Positions 1 to 6,674 of a DNA stretch of 7,585 bases are shown piece after piece. The position numbers were made by a program, and so were the translations under genes. Position 1 is the stretch's first letter, and the number at the start of each line of letters is the position of its first letter. Location: positions 1-7,585 of the forward strand of contig JAQUEZ010000280.1 in the NCBI GenBank assembly GCA_028684915.1. Reading direction: 5' to 3'. The notes under the pieces are model-generated. The model was not told the origin of the DNA. It saw only the letters and a list, made by a program, of their open reading frames with translations, and did not search any database. This DNA comes from Desulfobulbus sp. (lineage in GTDB: Bacteria > Desulfobacterota > Desulfobulbia > Desulfobulbales > Desulfobulbaceae).

Positions 1-1
1 A

Positions 2-70
2 TCCTTTTATACACTCTTTCTCGGCGTCGACCTGACCCCGGCCCAAGCAAGGGAAGTGCTCCATTTATGA
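2..70 (+). CDS. C-terminal end of an ABC-transporter periplasmic substrate-binding protein (partial)
   Basis: Reading in the frame that stops with TGA at 68-70 gives 22 residues ending LTPAQAREVLHL, preceded by FYTLFLGVD. An ending with an aromatic 'FY..FLGVDLT..Q..EVL' pattern is typical of the last helix of BtuF/FhuD-type binding proteins (Peripla_BP_2 family) that deliver siderophore, haem or cobalamin to FecCD permeases. The stop codon overlaps the start of the permease gene as ATGA (67-70), the arrangement expected for a binding protein translated just before its permease. The gene begins outside the window, so the signal peptide and binding lobes cannot be seen. The call rests on a short tail plus context. 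Confidence 0.65.
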   Translation, partial: SFYTLFLGVDLTPAQAREVLHL

Positions 71-1077
71 AACGCCTGACGCTCCCCCTGCTGACCCTGC
101 TTCTGGCGGAGGCGATCCTGCTCTCACTCTATCTCGGTAAATACCGGGTGCCGCTGACTGACATCCTCGCCTTTGCAGGCTGGAAATTTTTCGGCCACGA
201 TGTCCTGGATCCGGGAAAAAGCAGTCTACTGGCTAATATCCTTTTAGATATCCGCCTGCCGCGGATCATCGCCGCCATCCTCATTGGATCGGCGCTGTCG
301 GTTTCCGGGACTGCTTTCCAGGCCCTGTTCATCAACCCTCTTGTCTCTCCGGGCTTATTGGGCGTGCTCGCCGGGGCCTCTTTCGGTGCAGCCCTGGGGA
401 TGATTTTTTCCCAGAGCTGGCTCATTGTTCAATGTTCCACCCTGGCCTTCGGTTTTGCCGCAGTTGGGGTGGCGGTGACCATTGCCCGTATTTTCCGCGG
501 CTCCTCGATCATCATGCTGGTTTTGGGCGGTATCATCAGTGGTGCCTTTTTCACCGCCTCGCTCTCCATCGTCAAGTACGCGGCCGACCCGTCCAACCAG
601 CTGCCCGCCATCGTCTACTGGCTGATGGGCAACCTTTCAGCCGTGGATGGCCGTACCATCGGCCTGATCAGCCTGCCCATGCTTGCGGGGATTCTGGTGC
701 TGATTGTCAACGGCGGCCGCCTCAACGCGATGAGTATGGGTGAGGAGGAGGCACGATCTTTAGGCATCCATGTCGGACGGGTGCGCATAACCGTCATTTT
801 TCTCGCGACCCTGATCAGTGCACTCACCGTGGTTATCGGTGGGATCATCGGCTGGGTGGGCTTGATCATTCCCCATATCTGCCGCATGCTGGTCGGGCCG
901 GACAACCGGTTGCTGCTGCCAGCGGCCGCCCTTACCGGGGCGATCTATCTTTTAGTGGTGGACAACGTTTCCCGCCTGATCTTCACCTTTGAGATCCCCA
1001 CCGGCATCGTCACCTCGCTGATCGGCATCCCATTTTTCGTCCTGGTGCTCAACAAGGCCCAAAGGGGGTGGCGATGA
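67..1077 (+). CDS. FecCD/BtuC-family ABC transporter permease (iron-chelate, haem or cobalamin type)
   Basis: A 336-residue polytopic inner-membrane protein, the usual length for the BtuC/FhuB/FecCD family, which forms the substrate channel of type II ABC importers. Family landmarks are in order: RLPRIIAA (63-70) followed by GSALSVSGTAFQALFINPL (74-92), the YWLMGNLS stretch (184-191), the cytoplasmic coupling region GEEEARSLGI (225-234) that docks on the ATPase, GWVGLIIPH (262-270) followed by R273, and the C-terminal EIPTGIVTSLIGIPFF (309-324). Many hydrophobic helices alternate with short loops. ATG 67 is chosen because it overlaps the upstream stop as ATGA and has AAGGGAAG (49-56) as a ribosome binding site. 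The gene overlaps the downstream ATPase by 4 bp. The substrate cannot be read from sequence; the TonB system in the same operon implies one that enters through a TonB-dependent receptor. Confidence 0.93.
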   Translation: MKRLTLPLLTLLLAEAILLSLYLGKYRVPLTDILAFAGWKFFGHDVLDPGKSSLLANILLDIRLPRIIAAILIGSALSVSGTAFQALFINPLVSPGLLGVLAGASFGAALGMIFSQSWLIVQCSTLAFGFAAVGVAVTIARIFRGSSIIMLVLGGIISGAFFTASLSIVKYAADPSNQLPAIVYWLMGNLSAVDGRTIGLISLPMLAGILVLIVNGGRLNAMSMGEEEARSLGIHVGRVRITVIFLATLISALTVVIGGIIGWVGLIIPHICRMLVGPDNRLLLPAAALTGAIYLLVVDNVSRLIFTFEIPTGIVTSLIGIPFFVLVLNKAQRGWR

Positions 1078-1862
1078 ATCCCCTGCTTCAGGCCCTGGCG
1101 CTCCGTTTCGCCTACAGGGAGCGTATTATCCTCGATGATATCAGCCTCGATTTCCAGGCAGGCGAAGTGGTGTCCCTGCTCGGGCCCAACGGCAGCGGCA
1201 AGACCACGTTGCTCAAGACCTTGCTCGGGCTGCTTAAACCGCAGAGCGGCATGATCTATTTTGAAGGCCGACTCCTGCAAAGCTACAGCCGCAGTGCACT
1301 GGCCAAACGAATTGCCTATGTCCCCCAAGTTCATCGCGAGGCCTTTGCCTACAGCGTGGAGGACGTGGTGCTCATGGGGCGCATGCCCTACCACGGCCTC
1401 TTTTCAACCTACTCCCAAGAAGATAGGAAAATCGCCACAGCCGCCATGGCCCGGCTCGATATCCTCAAACTCAAAGACCGGGCCTATACCGAGATCAGCG
1501 GCGGTGAGCGCCAGTTAACTATGATAGCCCGCTCGATCGCCCAGGGCGCCGGGGTCTTCATCATGGATGAGCCGGTCAACGGCCTGGACTACGGCAACCA
1601 GATGCGCCTTTTGGCCGACATTAACGGCCTCGCCAAGGATGGGCTCACCTTTATTATGACCACCCATTTTCCCGATCATGCCCTGATGACCGCCGACAGG
1701 GTCATCTTGTTCAACAGCGGCACCGTCATTGCCGACGGTCGGCCGGAAGACGTCATTACCCGGGACAGCCTGCGCGATCTCTATCGGATCGAGGTCAATG
1801 TGGCTGCCATTCCCGGAACAAACGGCACGGGCAGGATCTGTGTGCCTGCCTGGGCCATGTGA
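1074..1862 (+). CDS. ABC transporter ATP-binding protein (FecE/BtuD type)
   Basis: The nucleotide-binding subunit that drives the upstream permease. With the ATG at 1074 it has 262 residues, normal for FecE/BtuD. Motifs in order: Walker A GPNGSGKTT (37-45), Q-loop VPQ (83-85), the family-typical VLMGRMPYHG (99-108), signature ISGGERQ (141-147, with Ile for the usual Leu), Walker B VFIMDEP (161-167), D-loop NGLD, and switch histidine H198 in TTHFPDHA. No catalytic residue is missing. The start is set at ATG 1074 because it overlaps the permease stop as ATGA and lies 5 nt after AAAGGGGG (1061-1068). A GTG at 1068 would add two residues but sits on the ribosome binding site itself. The C-terminal 30 residues or so after the helical tail are variable, as usual in this family. 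Confidence 0.93.
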   Translation: MNPLLQALALRFAYRERIILDDISLDFQAGEVVSLLGPNGSGKTTLLKTLLGLLKPQSGMIYFEGRLLQSYSRSALAKRIAYVPQVHREAFAYSVEDVVLMGRMPYHGLFSTYSQEDRKIATAAMARLDILKLKDRAYTEISGGERQLTMIARSIAQGAGVFIMDEPVNGLDYGNQMRLLADINGLAKDGLTFIMTTHFPDHALMTADRVILFNSGTVIADGRPEDVITRDSLRDLYRIEVNVAAIPGTNGTGRICVPAWAM

Positions 1863-1870
1863 GAAGTTTC

Positions 1871-2290
1871 ATGGAATATTTGCATCAAATCCTTGATTAC
1901 GGGGTCCTGGGCCTCCTGCTCTTTTTAAGCGTGGTGGCACTGGCCTTGGCTCTGGAACGTTTTTTCGTCTACCGTTCCACCCGAGTGGAACAGTTCACCG
2001 ACCGGCGGGAGCTGGAGCTGCATCTGACCCGCAAACTGCATCTGATCGCCACCATCGGTGCCAATGCCCCGTACATCGGCCTGCTGGGCACGGTGACCGG
2101 GATCATGCTCACCTTTTACGATATCGGCACCGGAGGTTTCGACACCACCAAGATCATGACAGGACTGGCACTGGCCCTTAAAGCCACGGCACTGGGGCTG
2201 GTGGTGGCCATCCCGGCGGTCACCCTCTACAACCTGCTCTTACGCCGCTGCAAGGTGCTGTTGCTCCAGTGGGATATCCGCCATGGATGA
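1871..2290 (+). CDS. exbB: ExbB, TonB-system energizer (short ExbB2-type, MotA/TolQ/ExbB family)
   Basis: A 139-residue inner-membrane subunit that, with ExbD, forms the proton channel powering TonB. It is the short ExbB type known from epsilon- and deltaproteobacteria, without the long N-terminal extension of the E. coli protein. Visible helices: about 10-34 (ending in ALERFFVYR), then NAPYIGLLGTVTGIMLTF (65-82), and IMTGLALALKATALGLVVAI (95-114). The last two carry the conserved small-residue and Thr pattern (T74, A101-A105, T106) of the MotA/TolQ/ExbB domain. ATG 1871 is preferred because the resulting start (MEYLHQILDYG) fits the short family and GAGAAG (1861-1866) lies just upstream. A GTG at 1859 overlapping the ATPase stop as GTGA would add four residues and is a fair alternative given the other overlapping junctions. 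It overlaps exbD by 8 bp. Confidence 0.88.
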   Translation: MEYLHQILDYGVLGLLLFLSVVALALALERFFVYRSTRVEQFTDRRELELHLTRKLHLIATIGANAPYIGLLGTVTGIMLTFYDIGTGGFDTTKIMTGLALALKATALGLVVAIPAVTLYNLLLRRCKVLLLQWDIRHG

Positions 2291-2666
2291 AAAAAGCTTT
2301 GATTATCTCAACGTCATCCCCCTGGTGGATGTAATGCTGGTGCTGTTGACCATTGTCCTCACCACCTCGACCTTTATCGCCACCGGCGGCATTCAAGTGG
2401 AACTGCCCAAGGCCTCGACCGCGAATCAACCGGCGCAACTGCATCCGAAAACAGTGGTGATCGACCACGAAGGCCGGATTTGGCTCGATGGCGCCATGCT
2501 CAGCTTGGAGGAGTTATCAGAAGCCCTCGATGAGGCCGACCGGGAAACACCGCTGCTGGTCCGAGCCGACAAAAGCCTGGCTTTACAAGGTTTTGTCGAT
2601 GTCTTTGCCGCGATCAAGCAACTCGGCTTCAACCAACTCAGCCTGCAAACCGAACAGAGCCCATGA
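2283..2666 (+). CDS. exbD: ExbD, TonB-system proton-channel subunit (ExbD/TolR family)
   Basis: A 127-residue ExbD/TolR protein: short cytoplasmic N-terminus, one transmembrane helix (about 11-33) and a periplasmic domain. The helix contains NVIPLVDVMLVLL (10-22), in which D16 corresponds to the essential proton-carrying Asp (Asp25 in E. coli ExbD). After the helix comes the typical GGIQVELPKAS segment (35-45), a short strand VVIDHEGRIWLDG (58-70), and the C-terminal ADKSLALQGFVDVFAAIKQLGF region (95-116) that matches the periplasmic fold of the family. Length and motif order are complete. The start overlaps the exbB stop by 8 bp with no strong ribosome binding site, consistent with translational coupling. 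The stop overlaps the tonB start as ATGA. Confidence 0.92.
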   Translation: MDEKSFDYLNVIPLVDVMLVLLTIVLTTSTFIATGGIQVELPKASTANQPAQLHPKTVVIDHEGRIWLDGAMLSLEELSEALDEADRETPLLVRADKSLALQGFVDVFAAIKQLGFNQLSLQTEQSP

Positions 2667-3481
2667 GCACTCAAAGTAAGTCCTTTCATCTCTCGCTGCT
2701 GTTCCATCTTGCCCTTGCGGCAGTTCTCTTCTACGGCCATCAATTGCTCGAGGAGGATACGCCCCCGCTCGTCATCGATTTCTCTCTGGCCCTCTCCGAG
2801 GCCATGGCAGGAGAACCGGATCAACCGCCCGGTCCGCCTGCAGGTGCGACCAAGGCTCCTGCACCACAGCCGCAGACTGCGACACCCGAGCCGAAGCCGG
2901 TCACGCAACCGGTGCACAAACCGACAAAAATCGCCAAACAAAAAAGCAAAGTACAAACAACAAAACCCAAAAAGGTACTGCCAAAGAAGCTGCGAAAAGA
3001 ACCATCGCCCATGGTGGAAACGAGCACAACCCCGGCCGCTTTCAAAGCTGAGCCGACCGTGGCGGAGTCAGCAGCAACGGCGGAGGCCTCAAGCACGCCT
3101 GCGGCTTCCAGTGCAACCGCTCCCCCAGCCACCGGTTCTCCAGTCGGCCCAAGCGCAGCATCGTCCGGGGCCGGGGCCAAAGGTGGCCGTCGGGGAGGCG
3201 GAGGCGGCATGGGCTATGATTTCAACTATGTGCGCCAACGCATTCTCAGGAACCTGCAATTTCCGGCCACGGCCCGCAAGATGGGGTTGAGCGGCAAAAT
3301 CGTGGTCTCCTTTGTGCTCAAGGCAAATGGTCAGGTAGAAGGAATCACCGTGGTCTCAAGTTCTGGTCACGACATCCTCGACAGAAGCGTGGTTGCCACC
3401 ATTCGCCGGATAGCGCCTTTTCCCAAGCCGCCGGTCAGTGCCCAACTGATGCTGCCCATTGTCTTTCACCTGAAATCATAA
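2663..3481 (+). CDS. tonB: TonB, periplasm-spanning energy transducer
   Basis: A 272-residue TonB with the complete layout. The N-terminal membrane anchor (about 9-26) contains S11-x3-H15, matching the S16/H20 motif of E. coli TonB that couples to ExbB-ExbD. A long, extended periplasmic linker (about 51-173) is first Pro/Lys-rich (repeated PxP and KPxK pieces, 53-114), then Ala/Ser/Thr/Pro-rich (122-171). It ends in a glycine-rich hinge (174-184). The C-terminal TonB domain (about 188-272) shows YVRQRILRNLQFPATARKMG, then GKIVVSFVLKANGQVEGITV, SSSGHDILDRSVV and PFPKPP, the landmarks that contact the TonB box of outer-membrane receptors. It is the last gene of the overlapping uptake operon, so it probably serves the same substrate as the upstream ABC importer. 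No strong ribosome binding site precedes it; coupling to exbD is likely. No clear intrinsic terminator follows. Confidence 0.93.
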   Translation: MSTQSKSFHLSLLFHLALAAVLFYGHQLLEEDTPPLVIDFSLALSEAMAGEPDQPPGPPAGATKAPAPQPQTATPEPKPVTQPVHKPTKIAKQKSKVQTTKPKKVLPKKLRKEPSPMVETSTTPAAFKAEPTVAESAATAEASSTPAASSATAPPATGSPVGPSAASSGAGAKGGRRGGGGGMGYDFNYVRQRILRNLQFPATARKMGLSGKIVVSFVLKANGQVEGITVVSSSGHDILDRSVVATIRRIAPFPKPPVSAQLMLPIVFHLKS

Positions 3482-3625
3482 ACAGAGTTGAGCACATTGT
3501 GGTTGTTGGTAACTGAACATGAATTTCTTGCTCTGACAGGACGACTGGAGTAGGCTTAAGTTCGTAATTTTTCTCAGCGGAGGATTTCTCCAGCAACGCA
3601 CCACGACATCTACCCCCATTCCATC

Positions 3626-4102
3626 ATGAGCGACAACCGAACCGGCTACGAAAAAGGTGAACCCGCTCCCTTGGCGGATCTGCTGTCCGACGTCTATTCA
3701 AAACAACAGTGGAAAAAACAATGGCGACTTTTTCATCTGGCGCGCCAGTGGCCTACCATTGTCGGCCATGAGGTCGGCCAACTGACCATGCCGGCCTTTT
3801 TCCGCCAGGACACGCTCTGGATCTATGTCCAGGATTCGGCCTGGATGCACCATCTCCAGTTCATCAAACTCGACCTCATGACCCGCATCAACAGTGCCCT
3901 GGGGGAGCAACCGGTAATCGATATCCGCTGGCAACTGCAGCCGCAACTACCCGCGCTACCCGAACGGCAAGTCCCTGCACCCCATGCGGTCGATACCAAA
4001 GACGAGCAAACCTTTCAGCAGATGACTGCCGGCATCGACAACCAGGAATGCCGCGAGGCCTTGCAACGTCTCTGGCACAATTTTGCCGCTCATAGCGAAT
4101 GA
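3626..4102 (+). CDS. dciA: DUF721 / DciA-family protein, probable replicative-helicase loader or regulator
   Basis: A 158-residue soluble protein with a DUF721 domain at about 17-100. Recognisable features are LADLLSDVY near the start, the W42-P43-x-I-V-G core (QWPTIVGHEVGQLTMPAFF), and LWIYVQDSAWMHHLQFIKLDLMTRIN (64-89), with the family-typical 'SAW..HL' and following helix. A polar, Pro/Gln-rich linker (101-127) leads to a C-terminal helix, IDNQECREALQRLWHNF. DciA proteins interact with DnaB helicase in the many bacteria that lack DnaC/DnaI; that role is inferred from the family only. The ATG at 3626 has no ribosome binding site at normal distance. A GGAGG (3579-3583) lies about 42 nt upstream, too far to serve this start, and no ATG, GTG or TTG is in frame between them. 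It is separated from tonB and from the downstream gene by gaps of about 150 bp, so probably its own unit. Confidence 0.78.
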   Translation: MSDNRTGYEKGEPAPLADLLSDVYSKQQWKKQWRLFHLARQWPTIVGHEVGQLTMPAFFRQDTLWIYVQDSAWMHHLQFIKLDLMTRINSALGEQPVIDIRWQLQPQLPALPERQVPAPHAVDTKDEQTFQQMTAGIDNQECREALQRLWHNFAAHSE

Positions 4103-4158
4103 TCGCCCCGTCGACTACTCCCCACCCGTAAATCCATACACTCCAGAAAGAGAAAATA

Positions 4159-4180
4159 GCCTCGCGCAGGCGCTTTTTTT
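4159..4180 (+). terminator. Weak terminator-like hairpin after dciA
   Basis: GCCT (4159-4162) and AGGC (4168-4171) can pair around a 5-nt loop, followed by GC and seven consecutive T residues (4174-4180). The T-run is good but the stem is only 4 bp. A second GCGC after the T-run allows alternative pairings across it. It lies in the gap between dciA and the fusion gene, where termination is expected. The position supports it; the structure alone is marginal. Confidence 0.33.
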
Positions 4181-4254
4181 GCGCTTTGAGGGGAAATCGG
4201 CTATGGTGGCGGATGCATTTCTCGATTTGATTCACTGAACCCTTTGTACACAGC

Positions 4255-6582
4255 ATGAAACTCGTTGAATTGATAGGCAATACTCCCCTGGTCGAGCTGG
4301 GCAGGCTCAATCCCCTTCCCGAAAAAATCCAACTCTTGGGCAAGCTTGAATCGCGCAATCCTGGCGGTTCAATCAAGGACCGGGTGGCGCTGTCCATGAT
4401 TGAGGCCGGGGAGAAAAGTGGTGAACTCACCCCCGACAAGATCGTTTTAGAAGCCACCAGCGGCAACACCGGCATCGGCATGGCCATGGTCTGCGCAGCG
4501 AAACAACTCCGCTGTCAGCTGATCATGCCCGAATCCGCCTCTATCGAGCGGCGCCTAATTATGCAGGCCTATGGGGCGGAAATCATCCTCACCCCCGCCA
4601 AACGGGCCACCGACGGCGCCATCGAAAAGGCCTATGCCTTGGCACGCGAGCATCCCGAGCGTTACTTTCTCGCCGACCAATTCAACAACCCCGCTAACTG
4701 GCAGGCCCATTATAACTCCACTGCCCCGGAAATCTGGGAACAGACCGGGGGCAAAGTAACCGATATCGTCGTTACGCTGGGCACCTCAGGCACAGCAATG
4801 GGGCTCTCCCGCTGGTTCCGTGACCATCACCCTGAGGTACGGGTGATTGCAGTCGAGCCTTCGCCCGGCCACAAGATCCAAGGACTCAAGAACATGAAGG
4901 AGTCCTACAAGCCCGGCATCTTTGACAAAACCCTGCCGCATGTCATTGTAGGCATTGCCGATGAGGACGCCTTCAGCACCGTGCGCCTTCTGGCTGCCGA
5001 GGAAGGGATATTTGCCGGGATGAGCAGTGGCGCGGCTATGTTTGCCGCCATCGAGCGGGCCAAGGAGATTGGTGAGGGATGCGTGGTGGTCATCCTCCCA
5101 GACGGAGGAGAGCGCTACCTGAGCACGCCGCTGTTTAAAAAACGCGAGCTGGTCGAGGAGAGCACCTCCCAGCTGAAGATGTTCAACACCATGACCCGCA
5201 AGAAAGAGGTGTTCCGCCCCATCCGCGATGGGCGCGTCACCCTCTACGCCTGCGGACCAACAGCCGCCGAATCACCTCACATCGCCCACTGCCGCCGCTT
5301 CATCGTTGCCGATCTGATCAACCGCTACCTGGGCCATCTTGGTTATCAGGTTGATCTGTATATGAATTTTACAGATCTCGACGACAACACCATCAGCGGT
5401 TCCATTGAGGCGGGTGAAGAACTGGCAGCCTTTACCGGCAAGTACATCGACCAGTTCAAGCAAGCCATCGACACCCTGCAGGTGGCTAAGGCCGCTGGCT
5501 ATCCGCTGGCCTCCGAACATGTCGGCGACATGATTGAAATCGTCCACGACCTGATCCACAAGGGCTACGCCTACGAAAAACTGGGGTCGATCTATTTCGA
5601 CATCTCCAAGTTCAAGAAGTACGGTCGCCTCTCCGGCATTGACCTGAGCAAGATCAAACTCGGCCAGACCGTAGATCTTGATAATTACGAAAAAGATAAC
5701 CCTCGCGACTTCACCCTGCTTAAGCGTTCCACCCTTGCTGAGCTGAAGAAAGGACTCTTTTTCGAGACCGACTGGGGCAACATCCGCCCGGGCTGGCATA
5801 TCGAGTGCTCGGCCATGTCGACCAAGTATTTGGGCGAAACCATCGATATTCACACCGCCAGCCAGGATCTGCTCTTCCCCCACCACGAAAACGAGATCGC
5901 CATTGCCGAGGCCCTCACCGGCAAGCCCTTGGCCAACTACTGGCTCCATTCCGGGCAACTGTTGCGGGAAGGACGAAAAATGTCCGGCGATGCCGGTAAC
6001 ATCGTCACCCTGCAAGAGGTGCTCGATAAGGGCTACACCGGCCGTGAAATCCGTTTCATGCTCCTCGGGGTCCACTACCGCAAGCCGTTGTTCTTTTCCT
6101 ACAAACGCCTTGATGCGGCCCGCACTGCGCTGAAGCGTATCGAAGAGTTCATCCGCAAACTGCTCTGCCTGCCGGTGGGTCTGCCCCATCCCGAAGTGGC
6201 GACCTATGTTTCTGAACTGGAAAATCGCTTCACCGAGGCCATGAACGATGACCTCAACATCTCCGGGGCCATCGGGGCCCTGTTCAACTTCATCAAGAAA
6301 ACCAATCCGGTGGTGCAGGCGCGACAGTTGGATCGGGATCAGAAAAACGATGTGCTCGAGGTACTGGGCATGGTCAACACCGTGCTCGGCGTATTGCGGC
6401 TGGAATACTGCCCTCTGACTCCAGAGATTGATCGTTTGATCCGCCAGCGTGAGCGGGCACGACAACTCAAGGACTGGACTGCGGCGGATTCCGTTCGCGA
6501 AGAACTGCTCCGCCAAGGAGTTTCGGTGCATGATACCGCCGCCGGCCCAGTCTGGGAGCAAATTGGTGAACAGGGGGCCTAA
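4255..6582 (+). CDS. Fusion protein: CysM-like cysteine synthase joined to a cysteinyl-tRNA synthetase-like domain with altered signature motifs
   Basis: One uninterrupted 775-residue reading frame. Residues about 1-295 are a complete PLP-dependent cysteine synthase, closest in style to CysM: GNTPLVEL (8-15), PLP lysine K41 in PGGSIKDR, TSGNTG (68-73) for the substrate/PLP phosphate, FNNPANWQAHY (143-153), GTSGTAMG (176-183), GIFAGMSSGA (251-260) and PDGGERYLS (282-290). Residues about 307-775 are full-length CysRS-like, starting LKMFNTMTRKKE and ending in the anticodon-binding tail RARQLKDWTAADSVREEL with HDTAAGPVWE. Zinc ligands C333, C518, H543 and E547 are at canonical spacing. However, HIGH is HIAH (342-345), KMSKS is KMSGD (575-579), the usual CGPTVYD is CGPTAAE, and HGGG before DLLFPHHENE is HTAS. 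The expected chemistry is O-acetyl- (or O-phospho-) serine plus sulfide to cysteine, then ATP-dependent activation of cysteine. Whether tRNA is still charged is uncertain. ATG 4255 lacks an obvious ribosome binding site, but MKLVELIGNTP fits family starts. No stop or frameshift separates the halves. Confidence 0.9.
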   Translation: MKLVELIGNTPLVELGRLNPLPEKIQLLGKLESRNPGGSIKDRVALSMIEAGEKSGELTPDKIVLEATSGNTGIGMAMVCAAKQLRCQLIMPESASIERRLIMQAYGAEIILTPAKRATDGAIEKAYALAREHPERYFLADQFNNPANWQAHYNSTAPEIWEQTGGKVTDIVVTLGTSGTAMGLSRWFRDHHPEVRVIAVEPSPGHKIQGLKNMKESYKPGIFDKTLPHVIVGIADEDAFSTVRLLAAEEGIFAGMSSGAAMFAAIERAKEIGEGCVVVILPDGGERYLSTPLFKKRELVEESTSQLKMFNTMTRKKEVFRPIRDGRVTLYACGPTAAESPHIAHCRRFIVADLINRYLGHLGYQVDLYMNFTDLDDNTISGSIEAGEELAAFTGKYIDQFKQAIDTLQVAKAAGYPLASEHVGDMIEIVHDLIHKGYAYEKLGSIYFDISKFKKYGRLSGIDLSKIKLGQTVDLDNYEKDNPRDFTLLKRSTLAELKKGLFFETDWGNIRPGWHIECSAMSTKYLGETIDIHTASQDLLFPHHENEIAIAEALTGKPLANYWLHSGQLLREGRKMSGDAGNIVTLQEVLDKGYTGREIRFMLLGVHYRKPLFFSYKRLDAARTALKRIEEFIRKLLCLPVGLPHPEVATYVSELENRFTEAMNDDLNISGAIGALFNFIKKTNPVVQARQLDRDQKNDVLEVLGMVNTVLGVLRLEYCPLTPEIDRLIRQRERARQLKDWTAADSVREELLRQGVSVHDTAAGPVWEQIGEQGA

Positions 6583-6674
6583 AATAATTCAAAGAACGCA
6601 GGAACTCTGGAGGAGCCTTTCATAATGGTTGCCTTTCCATCCTGTTCCCGTTACATTGGCGTCGGAAAATTTGT
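6583..6674. other. Intergenic gap between the fusion gene and tRNA-Arg
   Basis: 92 bp. It contains a strong ribosome-binding-site-like GGAGGAG (6609-6615) followed 9 nt later by an ATG opening a 19-codon frame that stops inside the tRNA gene, and the possible tRNA promoter described separately. No intrinsic terminator is seen after the fusion gene, so read-through into the tRNA is possible. Confidence 0.4.
6629..6657 (+). promoter_or_regulatory. Possible sigma70-type promoter for tRNA-Arg
   Basis: TTGCCT (6629-6634) and TACATT (6652-6657) each match 4 of 6 consensus bases and are separated by exactly 17 bp. Transcription would start near 6664, about 11 nt before the mature tRNA 5' end, a sensible position. 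Two moderate boxes with ideal spacing can occur by chance, so this is tentative. Confidence 0.35.

Noticed and set aside
1068..1073. GTG at 1068 as start of the ABC ATPase
   Set aside because: It sits on the end of the G-rich ribosome binding site; ATG 1074 has proper spacing and the ATGA overlap.
2709..3290. A 193-codon plus-strand frame inside tonB in another reading frame
   Set aside because: Its product is an Arg/Pro/Gln-rich low-complexity translation of the biased TonB linker; the tonB frame has the anchor and C-terminal domain.
3579..3591. GGAG-GATTT-CTCC hairpin after tonB as a terminator
   Set aside because: Only 4 bp of stem and no T-run follows; I see no convincing intrinsic terminator in 3482-3625.
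4246..4266. Start region of the fusion gene resembles that of the PLD/helicase-like gene (7121-7141): 18 of 21 bases identical around the ATG
   Set aside because: The similarity stops immediately beyond this stretch and the proteins are unrelated, so chance at an MKLV start is the simplest explanation.
5272..6561. A 429-codon open frame on the minus strand opposite the fusion gene
   Set aside because: It lies wholly antisense to a clearly conserved protein, has no recognisable motifs of its own, and is the usual by-product of GC-rich coding sequence.
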